Below, one piece after another: positions 1-5,310 of a DNA stretch of 10,472 bases. The stretch lies in the NCBI GenBank assembly GCA_017959625.1, contig JAGDAG010000011.1:1-10472 (forward strand). The letters run 5' to 3'. Every line of letters begins with the position of its first letter. The first letter of the stretch is position 1. The notes under the pieces were generated by a model. It was not told where the DNA came from and searched no databases. It was given only the letters and a program-made list of their open reading frames with translations. The position numbers and the translations under genes were made by a program. Source of the stretch: Abditibacteriota bacterium (lineage in GTDB: Bacteria > Armatimonadota > UBA5829).

Positions 1-53
1 ATACCGGTGCGTATGAGTATCTGTTCTCTTGAAGCAGTTTTGTTTTCTTTCAT
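1..53 (-). CDS. Possible N-terminus of an unidentified protein, cut by the window edge
   Basis: An ATG on the minus strand at 53-51 opens a frame that stays open to the window edge (17 complete codons). It begins MKENKTASREQILIRTG, with a lysine-rich, A-rich start typical of real N-termini. No Shine-Dalgarno sequence is visible; the 5' flank is an A-run. The piece REQIL faintly recalls the first helix of TetR-type regulators, but this is far too short to assign. It would lie downstream of the flavodoxin gene on the same strand, 64 bases away. It could equally be chance. Confidence 0.2.
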   Translation of the reverse strand, partial: MKENKTASREQILIRTG

Positions 54-68
54 ATAGACTTTTTTTAA

Positions 69-98
69 GGGCTGTTTTCCCGAACGGGAAAACAGCCC
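69..98. other. Perfect 13-bp hairpin downstream of the flavodoxin gene
   Basis: GGGCTGTTTTCCC (69-81) and its exact complement (86-98) flank a 4-base loop. The position just past the flavodoxin stop (118) suggests transcription termination or protection of the mRNA 3' end. However, the 7-T run (60-66) lies on the side that gives A residues, not U, in a minus-strand transcript, so it is not a canonical intrinsic terminator for that gene. On the plus strand no U-run follows the stem either. Confidence 0.6.
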
Positions 99-117
99 CC
101 GGTATCTTTATCTCGGG

Positions 118-591
118 TCAGAACAGTGTTTCCGCCCAGCGTTTCAGGTTTTCTTCGCTTTCCCCCGGGGAAAAGCGTTTCCCCTCCGTCACCTCCGCTC
201 CGGTGATCTCTCTCATACGGGCGGGGGCCTCGCTGCCTATGCCGCTGCCGCCGGAGGTGGCGAAGGGCACTATGGTCTTGCCGGTAAAATCGTAGGCTGC
301 AAGAAAACTGTCTACCACCGAGGGCTCACGGTACCACCATACCGGAAAACCCACGAAAACTATCTCCGCATCCTCCACGGGAGCGTCGGTGTCCGCCAGG
401 GGAGGCCGGCAGTTTTTGTCGTTCATCTCCAGGGTGGAACGCGAGCGGGCGTCGGTCCAGTCAAGGTCGGCGGCGGAGTAGGGCTTTTGCGGCTTTATCT
501 CGTAAAGCGGCGCTTCGATTGCCCGGGCCAGAGCCGCCGCCGGCTTTGCCGTCTTGCCGGTAGGCGATAAATATGCTACTAGGGCTTTCAC
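118..591 (-). CDS. Small flavodoxin (FMN-binding electron carrier or quinone/NADPH oxidoreductase type)
   Basis: 157 residues from a GTG at 591-589. This start is chosen because AAGGGGGG lies four bases upstream and the protein then begins directly with beta strand 1 (MKALVAYLSPTGKT). Residues 9-15 (SPTGKT region) form the FMN phosphate-binding loop of flavodoxins. GFPVWWYREP (81-90) is the first flavin-stacking loop of the short flavodoxin-like family often annotated Flavodoxin_4, and PFATSGGSGIG (109-119) is the second conserved loop. There is no signal peptide, so it is cytoplasmic. It lies 10 bases downstream of the glutathione peroxidase gene on the same strand, so the two are almost certainly co-transcribed, pointing to a role in redox or peroxide metabolism. 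The electron donor and acceptor cannot be told from sequence. Length fits the short flavodoxins. Confidence 0.88.
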   Translation of the reverse strand: MKALVAYLSPTGKTAKPAAALARAIEAPLYEIKPQKPYSAADLDWTDARSRSTLEMNDKNCRPPLADTDAPVEDAEIVFVGFPVWWYREPSVVDSFLAAYDFTGKTIVPFATSGGSGIGSEAPARMREITGAEVTEGKRFSPGESEENLKRWAETLF

Positions 592-601
592 CGGACCCCC
601 C

Positions 602-1141
602 TTAAAGCAGCGCCTGTATGCAGGCTTCCACTTCTTCCATGGGGGCCGTGGGCTCGAAGCGGGCGACAACATTTCCGGAGCGGTCCGCCACGAACTTGGT
701 GAAGTTCCACTTGATATCGGGCTTTTTGTCCCAGTCGGGGTCGGCCTTGGACAAAAGCTCCTCCAGGATGCCCTTCAGAGGGTGGCCGCCGAAGCCTTCA
801 AAGCCCTTCTCACCCTTGAGATAAGTATAGAGGGGCAGCTCGCCGGGGCCGTTGACCTCCGCCTTTTTCATCCGGGGAAAGGTGGTGTTGTAATGCACCG
901 TGCAGAATTCGTGTATCTCTTCGTCGGTGCCGGGAGCCTGCCCCCCGAACTGGTTGCAGGGGATGTCCAGTATCTCCAGCCCCTTGTCGTGATAGTTTTT
1001 ATACAGGGCCTCTATAGGCTCATACTGGGGGGTGAAGCCGCAGCCGGTGGCGGTGTTGACGATAAGTATGACCTTGCCCTTAAGGTCCGCAAGCTTCAGG
1101 GTCCCGCCCCTGCCTGTCTCGATGGTATAGTCGTAAATCAT
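602..1141 (-). CDS. Glutathione peroxidase family, thioredoxin-dependent cysteine type
   Basis: 179 residues from the ATG at 1141, with AAAGGAG six bases upstream; a longer in-frame start at 1186 is rejected because it begins at or before the predicted transcription start. The protein reduces hydrogen peroxide and organic hydroperoxides in the cytoplasm. The catalytic set is visible: peroxidatic Cys34 in NTATGCGFTPQY (Cys codon, not selenocysteine), Gln68 in CNQFGGQAPG, and Trp145-Asn146 in KWNFTKF. Cys80 (EFCTVHYNTTFP) sits where thioredoxin-dependent family members carry the resolving cysteine, so thioredoxin is a more likely reductant than glutathione, despite the family name. The usual QEPG is QAPG here, a mild departure. 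It is the first gene of an operon with the flavodoxin gene and is driven by a consensus promoter at 1189-1217. Similar to bsaA/btuE-type proteins. Confidence 0.95.
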   Translation of the reverse strand: MIYDYTIETGRGGTLKLADLKGKVILIVNTATGCGFTPQYEPIEALYKNYHDKGLEILDIPCNQFGGQAPGTDEEIHEFCTVHYNTTFPRMKKAEVNGPGELPLYTYLKGEKGFEGFGGHPLKGILEELLSKADPDWDKKPDIKWNFTKFVADRSGNVVARFEPTAPMEEVEACIQALL

Positions 1142-1188
1142 TGTGTTCTCCTTTGGCGGCGGATATCTCACCGGGCCGCCTTTCAATA

Positions 1189-1217
1189 ATTATAACTGAA
1201 ATAAGCCTGCCTGTCAA
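1189..1217 (-). promoter_or_regulatory. Consensus sigma-70/sigma-A promoter for the peroxidase-flavodoxin operon
   Basis: Read on the minus strand, TTGACA (1217-1212), a 17-base spacer and TATAAT (1194-1189) match both consensus hexamers exactly at ideal spacing. Transcription should start near 1182, giving a leader of about 40 bases before the ATG at 1141. Confidence 0.8.
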
Positions 1218-1223
1218 TAGCGG

Positions 1224-1252
1224 TTGACAAAAACCGCCGCCCGTTATATAAT
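1224..1252 (+). promoter_or_regulatory. Consensus sigma-70/sigma-A promoter for the acetyltransferase gene
   Basis: TTGACA (1224-1229), a 17-base spacer and TATAAT (1247-1252) match consensus exactly. The predicted start is about 1258-1260. This leaves an ATG at 1264 almost leaderless but places GGAGG (1270-1274) and the TTG at 1282 at normal leader distance. Its -35 box is the mirror image of the divergent -35 box at 1212-1217. Confidence 0.8.
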
Positions 1253-1281
1253 AGGAAAAGACCATGCGCGGAGGCGGAATT

Positions 1282-1797
1282 TTGAAGGTTGAGCTTTGTC
1301 CTCTTGAAACGGAGGACGCGGAAGAGTTCGTCACCGATAACCAGGAGGCCTTTAACTACGGCGCTCTGGAGGAATTCGGGGTGCGGGACACGCATTTTGA
1401 GGAAGACGGGCAGATAATAAGCCGGCAGACCATACTTGACTGTATCGGGGAGGGGCAGGCCTTCCGGATACTGGCAGACGGCCGAAAGGCGGGGGGAGCC
1501 GTGATCAGGCTCCGGGGCAGCAGAGGCTCTCTGGAGCTGCTGTTCGTGTCCCCCGCGCTTCATTCCCGGGGGGTGGGCCATGCCGCCTGGCTGGAGATAG
1601 AAAAGCGGTTTCCCGAGGTAAAGGTCTGGGAGACCTGCACTCCGTATTTTGAAAAACGCAACATCCATTTTTACGTCAATCGCTGCGGTTTTCATATAGT
1701 AGAGTTTTTTTTCAGCCGTCATCCCGGGCCGGACAGCGCGGACGCGCCTTCGGAGGAAGACGGCTTTTTCCGCTTTGAAAAGCGTATGCCGCGCTGA
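1282..1797 (+). CDS. GNAT-family N-acetyltransferase
   Basis: 171 residues from a TTG at 1282. This start is preferred over the in-frame ATG at 1264 because GGAGG (1270-1274) is seven bases upstream of the TTG and the consensus promoter starts transcription near 1259. The family transfers an acetyl group from acetyl-CoA to an amine. Motif A is visible as LFVSPALHSRGVGHAAW (87-103), where SRGVGHA is the R/Q-x-x-G-x-G/A loop that binds the CoA pyrophosphate. It follows a beta strand (SLELLF) and precedes the usual helix. The region NIHFYVNRCGFHIVEFF (127-143) is the family's motif B with its typical NxxFYxxxGF pattern. A polar tail of about 28 residues follows. The substrate (small molecule, antibiotic or protein) cannot be inferred. 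It is divergent from the peroxidase operon, and its own consensus promoter implies steady expression. Confidence 0.88.
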   Translation: MKVELCPLETEDAEEFVTDNQEAFNYGALEEFGVRDTHFEEDGQIISRQTILDCIGEGQAFRILADGRKAGGAVIRLRGSRGSLELLFVSPALHSRGVGHAAWLEIEKRFPEVKVWETCTPYFEKRNIHFYVNRCGFHIVEFFFSRHPGPDSADAPSEEDGFFRFEKRMPR

Positions 1798-1826
1798 CCC
1801 GCCGTATTTATTATTGCTTGCAAATC

Positions 1827-1835
1827 TGTTATAAT
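1827..1835 (+). promoter_or_regulatory. Extended -10 promoter for accB-hom-thrC
   Basis: TGTTATAAT (TG-N-TATAAT) lies 30 bases after the acetyltransferase stop. No good -35 box is seen at 16-18 bases (only TTTATT around 1807-1812), which is compatible with an extended -10 promoter. Transcription from about 1842 gives a leader of about 45 bases, too short for a T-box, riboswitch or threonine attenuator. Confidence 0.65.
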
Positions 1836-1886
1836 AAAAGATGGTGTGTATGCATTATGCGCCAATACAAGCGCAAGGAAAAACAA

Positions 1887-2330
1887 ATGGATAATTCGGA
1901 AATCAAAAAGCTCCTGGAGCTTACCGAGGAATACGACCTGGAAGAGCTTGAACTCACGGAAGGGGACTGTTCCGTCGTCATAAAGGGGCCTTCCGCCCGC
2001 CGCGGCAAAGAGCATGAGCTGACGGAGGAGCTTCCCGAGCCGGAGGAGGTTTCGTATGCTCCGGACTTTGACGAAAAGGACGACACTCTTTTCAGGGTGA
2101 CCGCTCCGCTGGTGGGGGTTTATTACGATTCCCCTTCACCCGGCGAGCCCCGTTTCGTTTCGGTGGGCGACAGGGTCGAAGTGGGCACGGAGCTTTGCCT
2201 TATAGAGGCCATGAAGGTGTTTTCCCCCATCCCTTCCGAGGTGGCGGGGACCGTAGTATCCATTGACGTCAAAAATGCCGACCTGGTGAGCGAAGGCCAG
2301 GTGATAATGAGGATAAAGCCGGAGGAATGA
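1887..2330 (+). CDS. accB: Biotin carboxyl carrier protein of acetyl-CoA carboxylase
   Basis: 147 residues from the ATG at 1887, with AAGGA seven bases upstream; in-frame codons further upstream lie at or before the promoter. The protein carries biotin between the biotin carboxylase and carboxyltransferase parts of acetyl-CoA carboxylase, making malonyl-CoA for fatty acids. Residues 1-33 match the usual AccB N-terminal part (helix, then LELTEGDCSVVIK), followed by a charged linker of about 30 residues. The biotinyl domain spans about 69-145 with the biotinylation site EAMK, Lys110. The thumb segment VYYDSPSPGEPRF (78-90) is a hallmark of AccB and argues against pyruvate- or propionyl-CoA-type carriers. 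EAMK is followed by VFSPI instead of the common MMNEI or LMNEI. It is the first gene of the transcript and its stop overlaps the hom start region. Biotin carboxylase (accC), the usual neighbour, is absent here. Confidence 0.92.
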   Translation: MDNSEIKKLLELTEEYDLEELELTEGDCSVVIKGPSARRGKEHELTEELPEPEEVSYAPDFDEKDDTLFRVTAPLVGVYYDSPSPGEPRFVSVGDRVEVGTELCLIEAMKVFSPIPSEVAGTVVSIDVKNADLVSEGQVIMRIKPEE

Positions 2331-3610
2331 TGAAAACCGTAAACGTGGGGATCCTGGGGTTCGGCACCGTGGGAGCCGGAGCCGTGAAGCTTCTTCTTGA
2401 CAATGCCGAAGACATAAAGCAGCGGGTGGGGGCAGAGCTCCGCATAAAGGGCATTGCCGACCTGGACACCGTTACCGACAGGAAGATCGGCTACGACGTG
2501 AGCGGCCTGCTTACCGGCGACGCCCTCAGCCTTATAAACGATCCCGATATACATATAATCGTGGAGACCATCGGCGGCGTGAAGCCGGCGGAAAGCTTTG
2601 TCCGCGCGGCCCTCGGGGCGGGAAAAAGCGTGGTGACCGCCAACAAGATGCTTATCGCAAAAGAGGGCGCCGGGCTTATGGCCCTCGCCCGGGAAAAGGG
2701 CGCCGATCTGCTGTTCGAGGCTTCGGTAGGGGGCGGCATACCCAGTATAGATCCCATCAAGAACAACCTTGCCGCCAACAGGATCAACAAGATCATCGGC
2801 ATAGTGAACGGCACCACCAACTACCTGCTGTCGGAAATGAAAAAGGGCAAAAACTACTCTGCCGCCCTTAAGGAAGCCCAAAGCCTGGGCTACGCCGAGC
2901 AGGATCCCACCTCCGACGTGGAGGGGTTTGACAGCATGTACAAGCTGGCCATCCTTTCCCGGCTGTGCTTCAACACGGAGGTTTGCGCCGACGATATCTA
3001 CAGGGAGGGCATCACCTCCATAACCGATTACGACATAAAATATGCCAACGAAATGGGCTATCAGATACGCCTTCTGGCCATGGCGGAGCGTACCGGAGGG
3101 CAGATCTATGCGGCGGTGCATCCCGCGCTGGTGCCCGACGAGCATCCCATAGCCGGAGTGGACGGCGTGATGAACGCCGTGTTCCTTTCCTCCGACGGAG
3201 CCGGGGACACCATGTATTACGGCGCCGGAGCGGGCAGCCTTCCCGCGGGAAGCGCCATTGCCGGCGACGTGGCGGAGGCGGCCCGCAATATACTGCGGGG
3301 CTGCCGCGGAGCAGGCGCAGTGGCCTGCTACAACGATATCCCGGTGGCGCCGGCCGAGAGCCTGGTGCGCCGCAACTATATACGCATCATAGTCCGGGAC
3401 GAGGCCGGCTGCATAGCGGCCATTTCCGGAGCCTTTGCCAGATATGCCGTTTCTCTGGAAAGCATCATCCAGAAAAACACCAAGGACGGCCTGGCGGAAG
3501 TCGTGTGGCTTACCCATGCGGCGGAGGAAGAACGTATGCGCAAGGCGCTTTCCGAAATAGAAAAGATCCCTTTGGTGGACAGCATACCCAGCCGCATCAG
3601 GGTGATATAA
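2330..3610 (+). CDS. hom: Homoserine dehydrogenase with C-terminal ACT domain
   Basis: 426 residues. Two adjacent ATGs (2327 and 2330) compete; 2330 is chosen because GGAGG (2321-2325) is four bases before it but only one base before 2327. The enzyme reduces aspartate semialdehyde to homoserine with NAD(P)H, the branch leading to threonine and methionine. Domains in order: Rossmann fold with GILGFGTVGAG (7-17) and VVTANKMLIA (101-110); catalytic and dimer domain with FEASVGGGIPSIDPIKNNLA (129-148) and IVNGTTNYLLSEM (158-170); the active-site stretch with Glu190, Asp201 and Lys205 (GFDSMYKLAILS); and an ACT domain from about 349 (YIRIIVRDEAGCIAAISGAF), which in this family mediates threonine feedback inhibition. 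Length fits the ACT-bearing bacterial class. It is translationally coupled to accB through the ATGATG overlap and followed by thrC after 16 bases. Confidence 0.96.
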   Translation: MKTVNVGILGFGTVGAGAVKLLLDNAEDIKQRVGAELRIKGIADLDTVTDRKIGYDVSGLLTGDALSLINDPDIHIIVETIGGVKPAESFVRAALGAGKSVVTANKMLIAKEGAGLMALAREKGADLLFEASVGGGIPSIDPIKNNLAANRINKIIGIVNGTTNYLLSEMKKGKNYSAALKEAQSLGYAEQDPTSDVEGFDSMYKLAILSRLCFNTEVCADDIYREGITSITDYDIKYANEMGYQIRLLAMAERTGGQIYAAVHPALVPDEHPIAGVDGVMNAVFLSSDGAGDTMYYGAGAGSLPAGSAIAGDVAEAARNILRGCRGAGAVACYNDIPVAPAESLVRRNYIRIIVRDEAGCIAAISGAFARYAVSLESIIQKNTKDGLAEVVWLTHAAEEERMRKALSEIEKIPLVDSIPSRIRVI

Positions 3611-3626
3611 ACAAAAAGGAGCATTT

Positions 3627-4709
3627 ATGTGCAGCAATAATTACAACAGGGTCGGCCTGCTGAAAAGATACCGGGACTATCTGCCCGTGACCGACAAAAC
3701 TCCCGACCTGTCTCTTATGGAGGGCTCGACTCCTCTCATACCTCTTGACAACCTTTCGGCGAAAATAAGCCCCAACGTCACGGTTTATGCCAAGTTCGAG
3801 GGCATGAACCCTACGGGCTCCTTTAAGGACAGAGGCATGGTGATGGCCATGGCGAAGGCAGTGGAGGAAGGCAGCAAGGGCGTTATCTGCGCTTCCACCG
3901 GAAACACCGCCGCTTCCGCAGCCGCTTATGCGGCGAGAGCGGGCATCACCTGCTGCGTGATACTTCCCAGAGGGGAGGTGGCCATGGGCAAGGTGTCCCA
4001 GTCCCTTATGCACGGGGCGGTGATAATATCCGTTGACGGCAATTTTGACGACGCTCTTACCATAGTGCGCACCGTGGCGGAAAATTATCCCCACACCCTG
4101 GTGAACTCGGTGAACCCTTACAGGATAGAGGGGCAGAAGACCGGTTCCTTTGAGATAATCGACGCTTTGGGAGACGCCCCCACGTATCACGCTATCCCGG
4201 TGGGTAACGCGGGAAACATCACCGCCTACTGGAAGGGCTACAGGGAGTATTACGAAAAAGGCAAGGCTTCGCACCTGCCCAAAATGCTGGGCTTCCAGGC
4301 AGCGGGCGCCGCTCCCATCGTGAAGGGCGAGCCCGTAGAGTTCCCGGAGACCATAGCCACCGCCATACGGATAGGCAACCCCGCCAGCTGGAAATTCGCC
4401 GCCGCGGCCAGAGACGAATCCGGAGGCGTTATCGAGGCCGTCACCGATGAAGAGATAACCGACGCCCAGAAGCTTCTGGCGCGCTGCGAGGGAGTTTTCT
4501 GCGAGCCGGCTTCCGCCGCCTCGCTGGCAGGGGTGATAAAAAAGGCCAGAGAAGGCTTTTTCACCGAGCCCAGCAGCGTTGTGTGCGTTCTTACGGGCCA
4601 TGGCCTGAAGGACCCCAAACGGGCTGTGGAGATATGCCCTCCCATCCTGGAGGCGCCCGCATCCCTGGACGCGGTCATCGAGATACTTGAAAACCATAAA
4701 CCGGATTAA
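3627..4709 (+). CDS. thrC: Threonine synthase, short PLP-dependent form
   Basis: 360 residues from the ATG at 3627, with AAGGAG five bases upstream. It converts O-phosphohomoserine to threonine plus phosphate in the cytoplasm. PLP fold type II signatures are clear: Lys67 in NPTGSFKDRGM forms the Schiff base, ASTGNT (89-94) contacts the substrate and cofactor, PVGNAGN (191-197) is the phosphate-binding loop, FCEPASAASLAG (291-302) and TGHGLKD (323-329) are typical of the threonine synthase branch. Length and the short N-terminus match the Bacillus/Mycobacterium type rather than the longer E. coli type. It lies 16 bases after hom with no terminator between, so it is co-transcribed, and is followed directly by an intrinsic terminator at 4717-4746. 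The homoserine kinase gene (thrB) that usually joins this cluster is absent and must be elsewhere or replaced. Confidence 0.96.
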   Translation: MCSNNYNRVGLLKRYRDYLPVTDKTPDLSLMEGSTPLIPLDNLSAKISPNVTVYAKFEGMNPTGSFKDRGMVMAMAKAVEEGSKGVICASTGNTAASAAAYAARAGITCCVILPRGEVAMGKVSQSLMHGAVIISVDGNFDDALTIVRTVAENYPHTLVNSVNPYRIEGQKTGSFEIIDALGDAPTYHAIPVGNAGNITAYWKGYREYYEKGKASHLPKMLGFQAAGAAPIVKGEPVEFPETIATAIRIGNPASWKFAAAARDESGGVIEAVTDEEITDAQKLLARCEGVFCEPASAASLAGVIKKAREGFFTEPSSVVCVLTGHGLKDPKRAVEICPPILEAPASLDAVIEILENHKPD

Positions 4710-4716
4710 ACGGACC

Positions 4717-4746
4717 GGGGCTGCCATTCGGCAGCCCCTTTTTTTT
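4717..4746 (+). terminator. Intrinsic terminator of the accB-hom-thrC operon
   Basis: A perfect 9-bp stem GGGGCTGCC/GGCAGCCCC (4717-4725, 4730-4738) with loop ATTC is followed by eight T residues (4739-4746), beginning eight bases after the thrC stop. Confidence 0.95.
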
Positions 4747-4784
4747 GTCCGGAGCTCCGCCTGCGAAAGCGGCTTTTTCCGGAC
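4747..4784. repeat. Inverted repeat just after the thrC terminator
   Basis: GTCCGGA (4747-4753) and TCCGGAC (4778-4784) are exact complements, enclosing a weaker inner stem (CCGC 4757-4760 with GCGG 4769-4772). It lies between the terminator T-run and the promoter at 4792-4820. It could be an operator or a backup hairpin; no U-run follows. Confidence 0.4.
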
Positions 4785-4791
4785 GGACCGC

Positions 4792-4820
4792 TTGCAGTCG
4801 CCTCTTTAAGATGGTATAAT
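4792..4820 (+). promoter_or_regulatory. Promoter for a short intergenic transcript
   Basis: TTGCAG (4792-4797), a 17-base spacer and TATAAT (4815-4820), with an extended -10 TG at 4812-4813. The predicted start is about 4827. Confidence 0.65.
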
Positions 4821-4826
4821 AGAAGT

Positions 4827-4891
4827 GTCAAAATATTTTTCATTTTTGATATACTCCTAATGCAGGGCGGCGCAAGCCGCCCTTGTTGTTT
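4827..4891 (+). ncRNA. Candidate small RNA of about 65 nt, promoter- and terminator-bounded
   Basis: The segment lies between a good promoter (4792-4820) and an intrinsic terminator (4865-4891), and codes for no protein with a visible ribosome-binding site. It has an A/T-rich 5' half in which TCAAAA (4829-4834) can pair with a downstream TTTTGA, forming a weak 5' hairpin, then the GC-rich terminator hairpin. I do not recognise a family. It could be a trans-acting small RNA, or a prematurely terminated leader of the 6S-like gene that follows. Confidence 0.4.
4865..4891 (+). terminator. Intrinsic terminator of the short transcript
   Basis: A 7-bp GC-only stem GGGCGGC/GCCGCCC (4865-4871, 4876-4882) with a GCAA tetraloop (a GNRA loop) is followed by TTGTTGTTT, an imperfect but T-rich tract. 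Confidence 0.65.
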
Positions 4892-4936
4892 ACGGAGACG
4901 CCCGGAACGCATTTTTGCAGAGCGGCTGTTTTTTTC

Positions 4937-4965
4937 TTGAAAAAGAGCAAAAGATGTGGTATATT
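4937..4965 (+). promoter_or_regulatory. Promoter of the 6S-like RNA
   Basis: TTGAAA (4937-4942), a 17-base spacer and TATATT (4960-4965). The predicted start is about 4972, which coincides with the base of the long closing stem of the RNA. Confidence 0.6.
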
Positions 4966-4971
4966 ATAAGT

Positions 4972-5186
4972 GAAGCTATCTGCTGTGTGCGTAGTATTCT
5001 GATGTTTAAACCGACACCTATATTTTTGGGAATGCGGAAAGCGCCTGCATGAGTGGCAGTCCCGCAGAGGATCCGGTATGACTTGTCCCGGGTCCGGGAA
5101 ATCGCGTAATGCCCGCGCAGCCTTCCCCCCTTGAGTTTTTGGGTTATAAAACTCTCTTTCCTACGGCATTGGCGGAAGCTTTTTTT
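4972..5186 (+). ncRNA. ssrS: 6S RNA-like regulator of RNA polymerase
   Basis: About 215 nt with no coding frame. The ends pair into an interrupted closing stem (4973-4994 with 5161-5181; CGTAG/CTACG, GCT/AGC and flanking pairs) ending in eight T residues (5180-5187), so the closing stem also acts as the terminator. Inside is a large open region (about 4995-5027 against 5128-5160) whose 3' side holds a 7-bp hairpin GAGTTTT/AAAACTC (5133-5139, 5148-5154). A long apical arm follows, starting GGGAATGCG (5028-5036) opposite CGCA...TTCCC and capped by an 8-bp stem at 5069-5076/5088-5095. Closing stem, central bubble with a 3'-side hairpin and irregular apical arm are the 6S architecture. From memory, the product-RNA template of Bacillus subtilis 6S-1 contains ACACCUAGUUUUG; ACACCTATATTTTTG at 5014-5028 is similar and in the right place. 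6S RNA traps housekeeping RNA polymerase by mimicking an open promoter. Alternative: an unrelated structured RNA. Confidence 0.68.
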
Positions 5187-5214
5187 TGTGTTTTTGCCGG
5201 ATTTGTGCTACAAT
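5186..5214 (+). promoter_or_regulatory. Promoter of the tRNA-Arg/sfsA/MATE/pentapeptide operon
   Basis: TACAAT (5209-5214) has an extended -10 TG at 5206-5207; at 17 bases upstream is TTGTGT (5186-5191), half-matching the -35 consensus. The predicted start is about 5221, seven bases before the tRNA, as expected for a tRNA promoter. It begins inside the T-run that ends the 6S-like gene. Confidence 0.6.
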
Positions 5215-5227
5215 AGATACTTGGTGT

Positions 5228-5301
5228 GCACCTGTAGCTCAGTTGGACAGAGCAACGGTCTTCGGAACCGTGTGTCGGGGGTTCGAGTCCCTTCAGGTGC
5301 G
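5228..5301 (+). tRNA. tRNA-Arg, anticodon UCG
   Basis: A complete 74-nt cloverleaf: acceptor GCACCTG (5228-5234) pairs with CAGGTGC (5294-5300); D stem GCTC/GAGC with a 9-base loop; anticodon stem ACGGT/ACCGT with loop CTTCGGA, anticodon TCG at 5262-5264; a 5-base variable loop; T stem GGGGG/CCCTT with two G-U pairs and T loop TTCGAGT; discriminator G5301. It decodes CGA and neighbouring CGN codons. CCA is not encoded and must be added by a nucleotidyltransferase. The sfsA start codon follows after nine bases, so the tRNA must be cut from an mRNA-containing precursor. Confidence 0.96.
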
Positions 5302-5310
5302 TTTTTGCCG

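Noticed and set aside
1842..1886. Threonine attenuator, T-box or riboswitch before hom-thrC
   Set aside because: The leader before accB is only about 45 bases, without a terminator hairpin, Thr-rich leader peptide or T-box motif.
2123..3637. 504-codon open frame on the minus strand opposite hom
   Set aside because: It is antisense to a gene with full homoserine dehydrogenase motifs. Its composition (rich in His, Gly, Arg, Ala) is that of a frame mirroring GC-rich codons, and no family motif is visible.
3597..4727. 376-codon open frame on the minus strand opposite thrC
   Set aside because: It runs through the thrC terminator hairpin and is a complement of a clear threonine synthase.
4860..4940. 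26-codon ATG frame across the short-transcript terminator
   Set aside because: No ribosome-binding site and it reads through the terminator hairpin. Composition is not protein-like.
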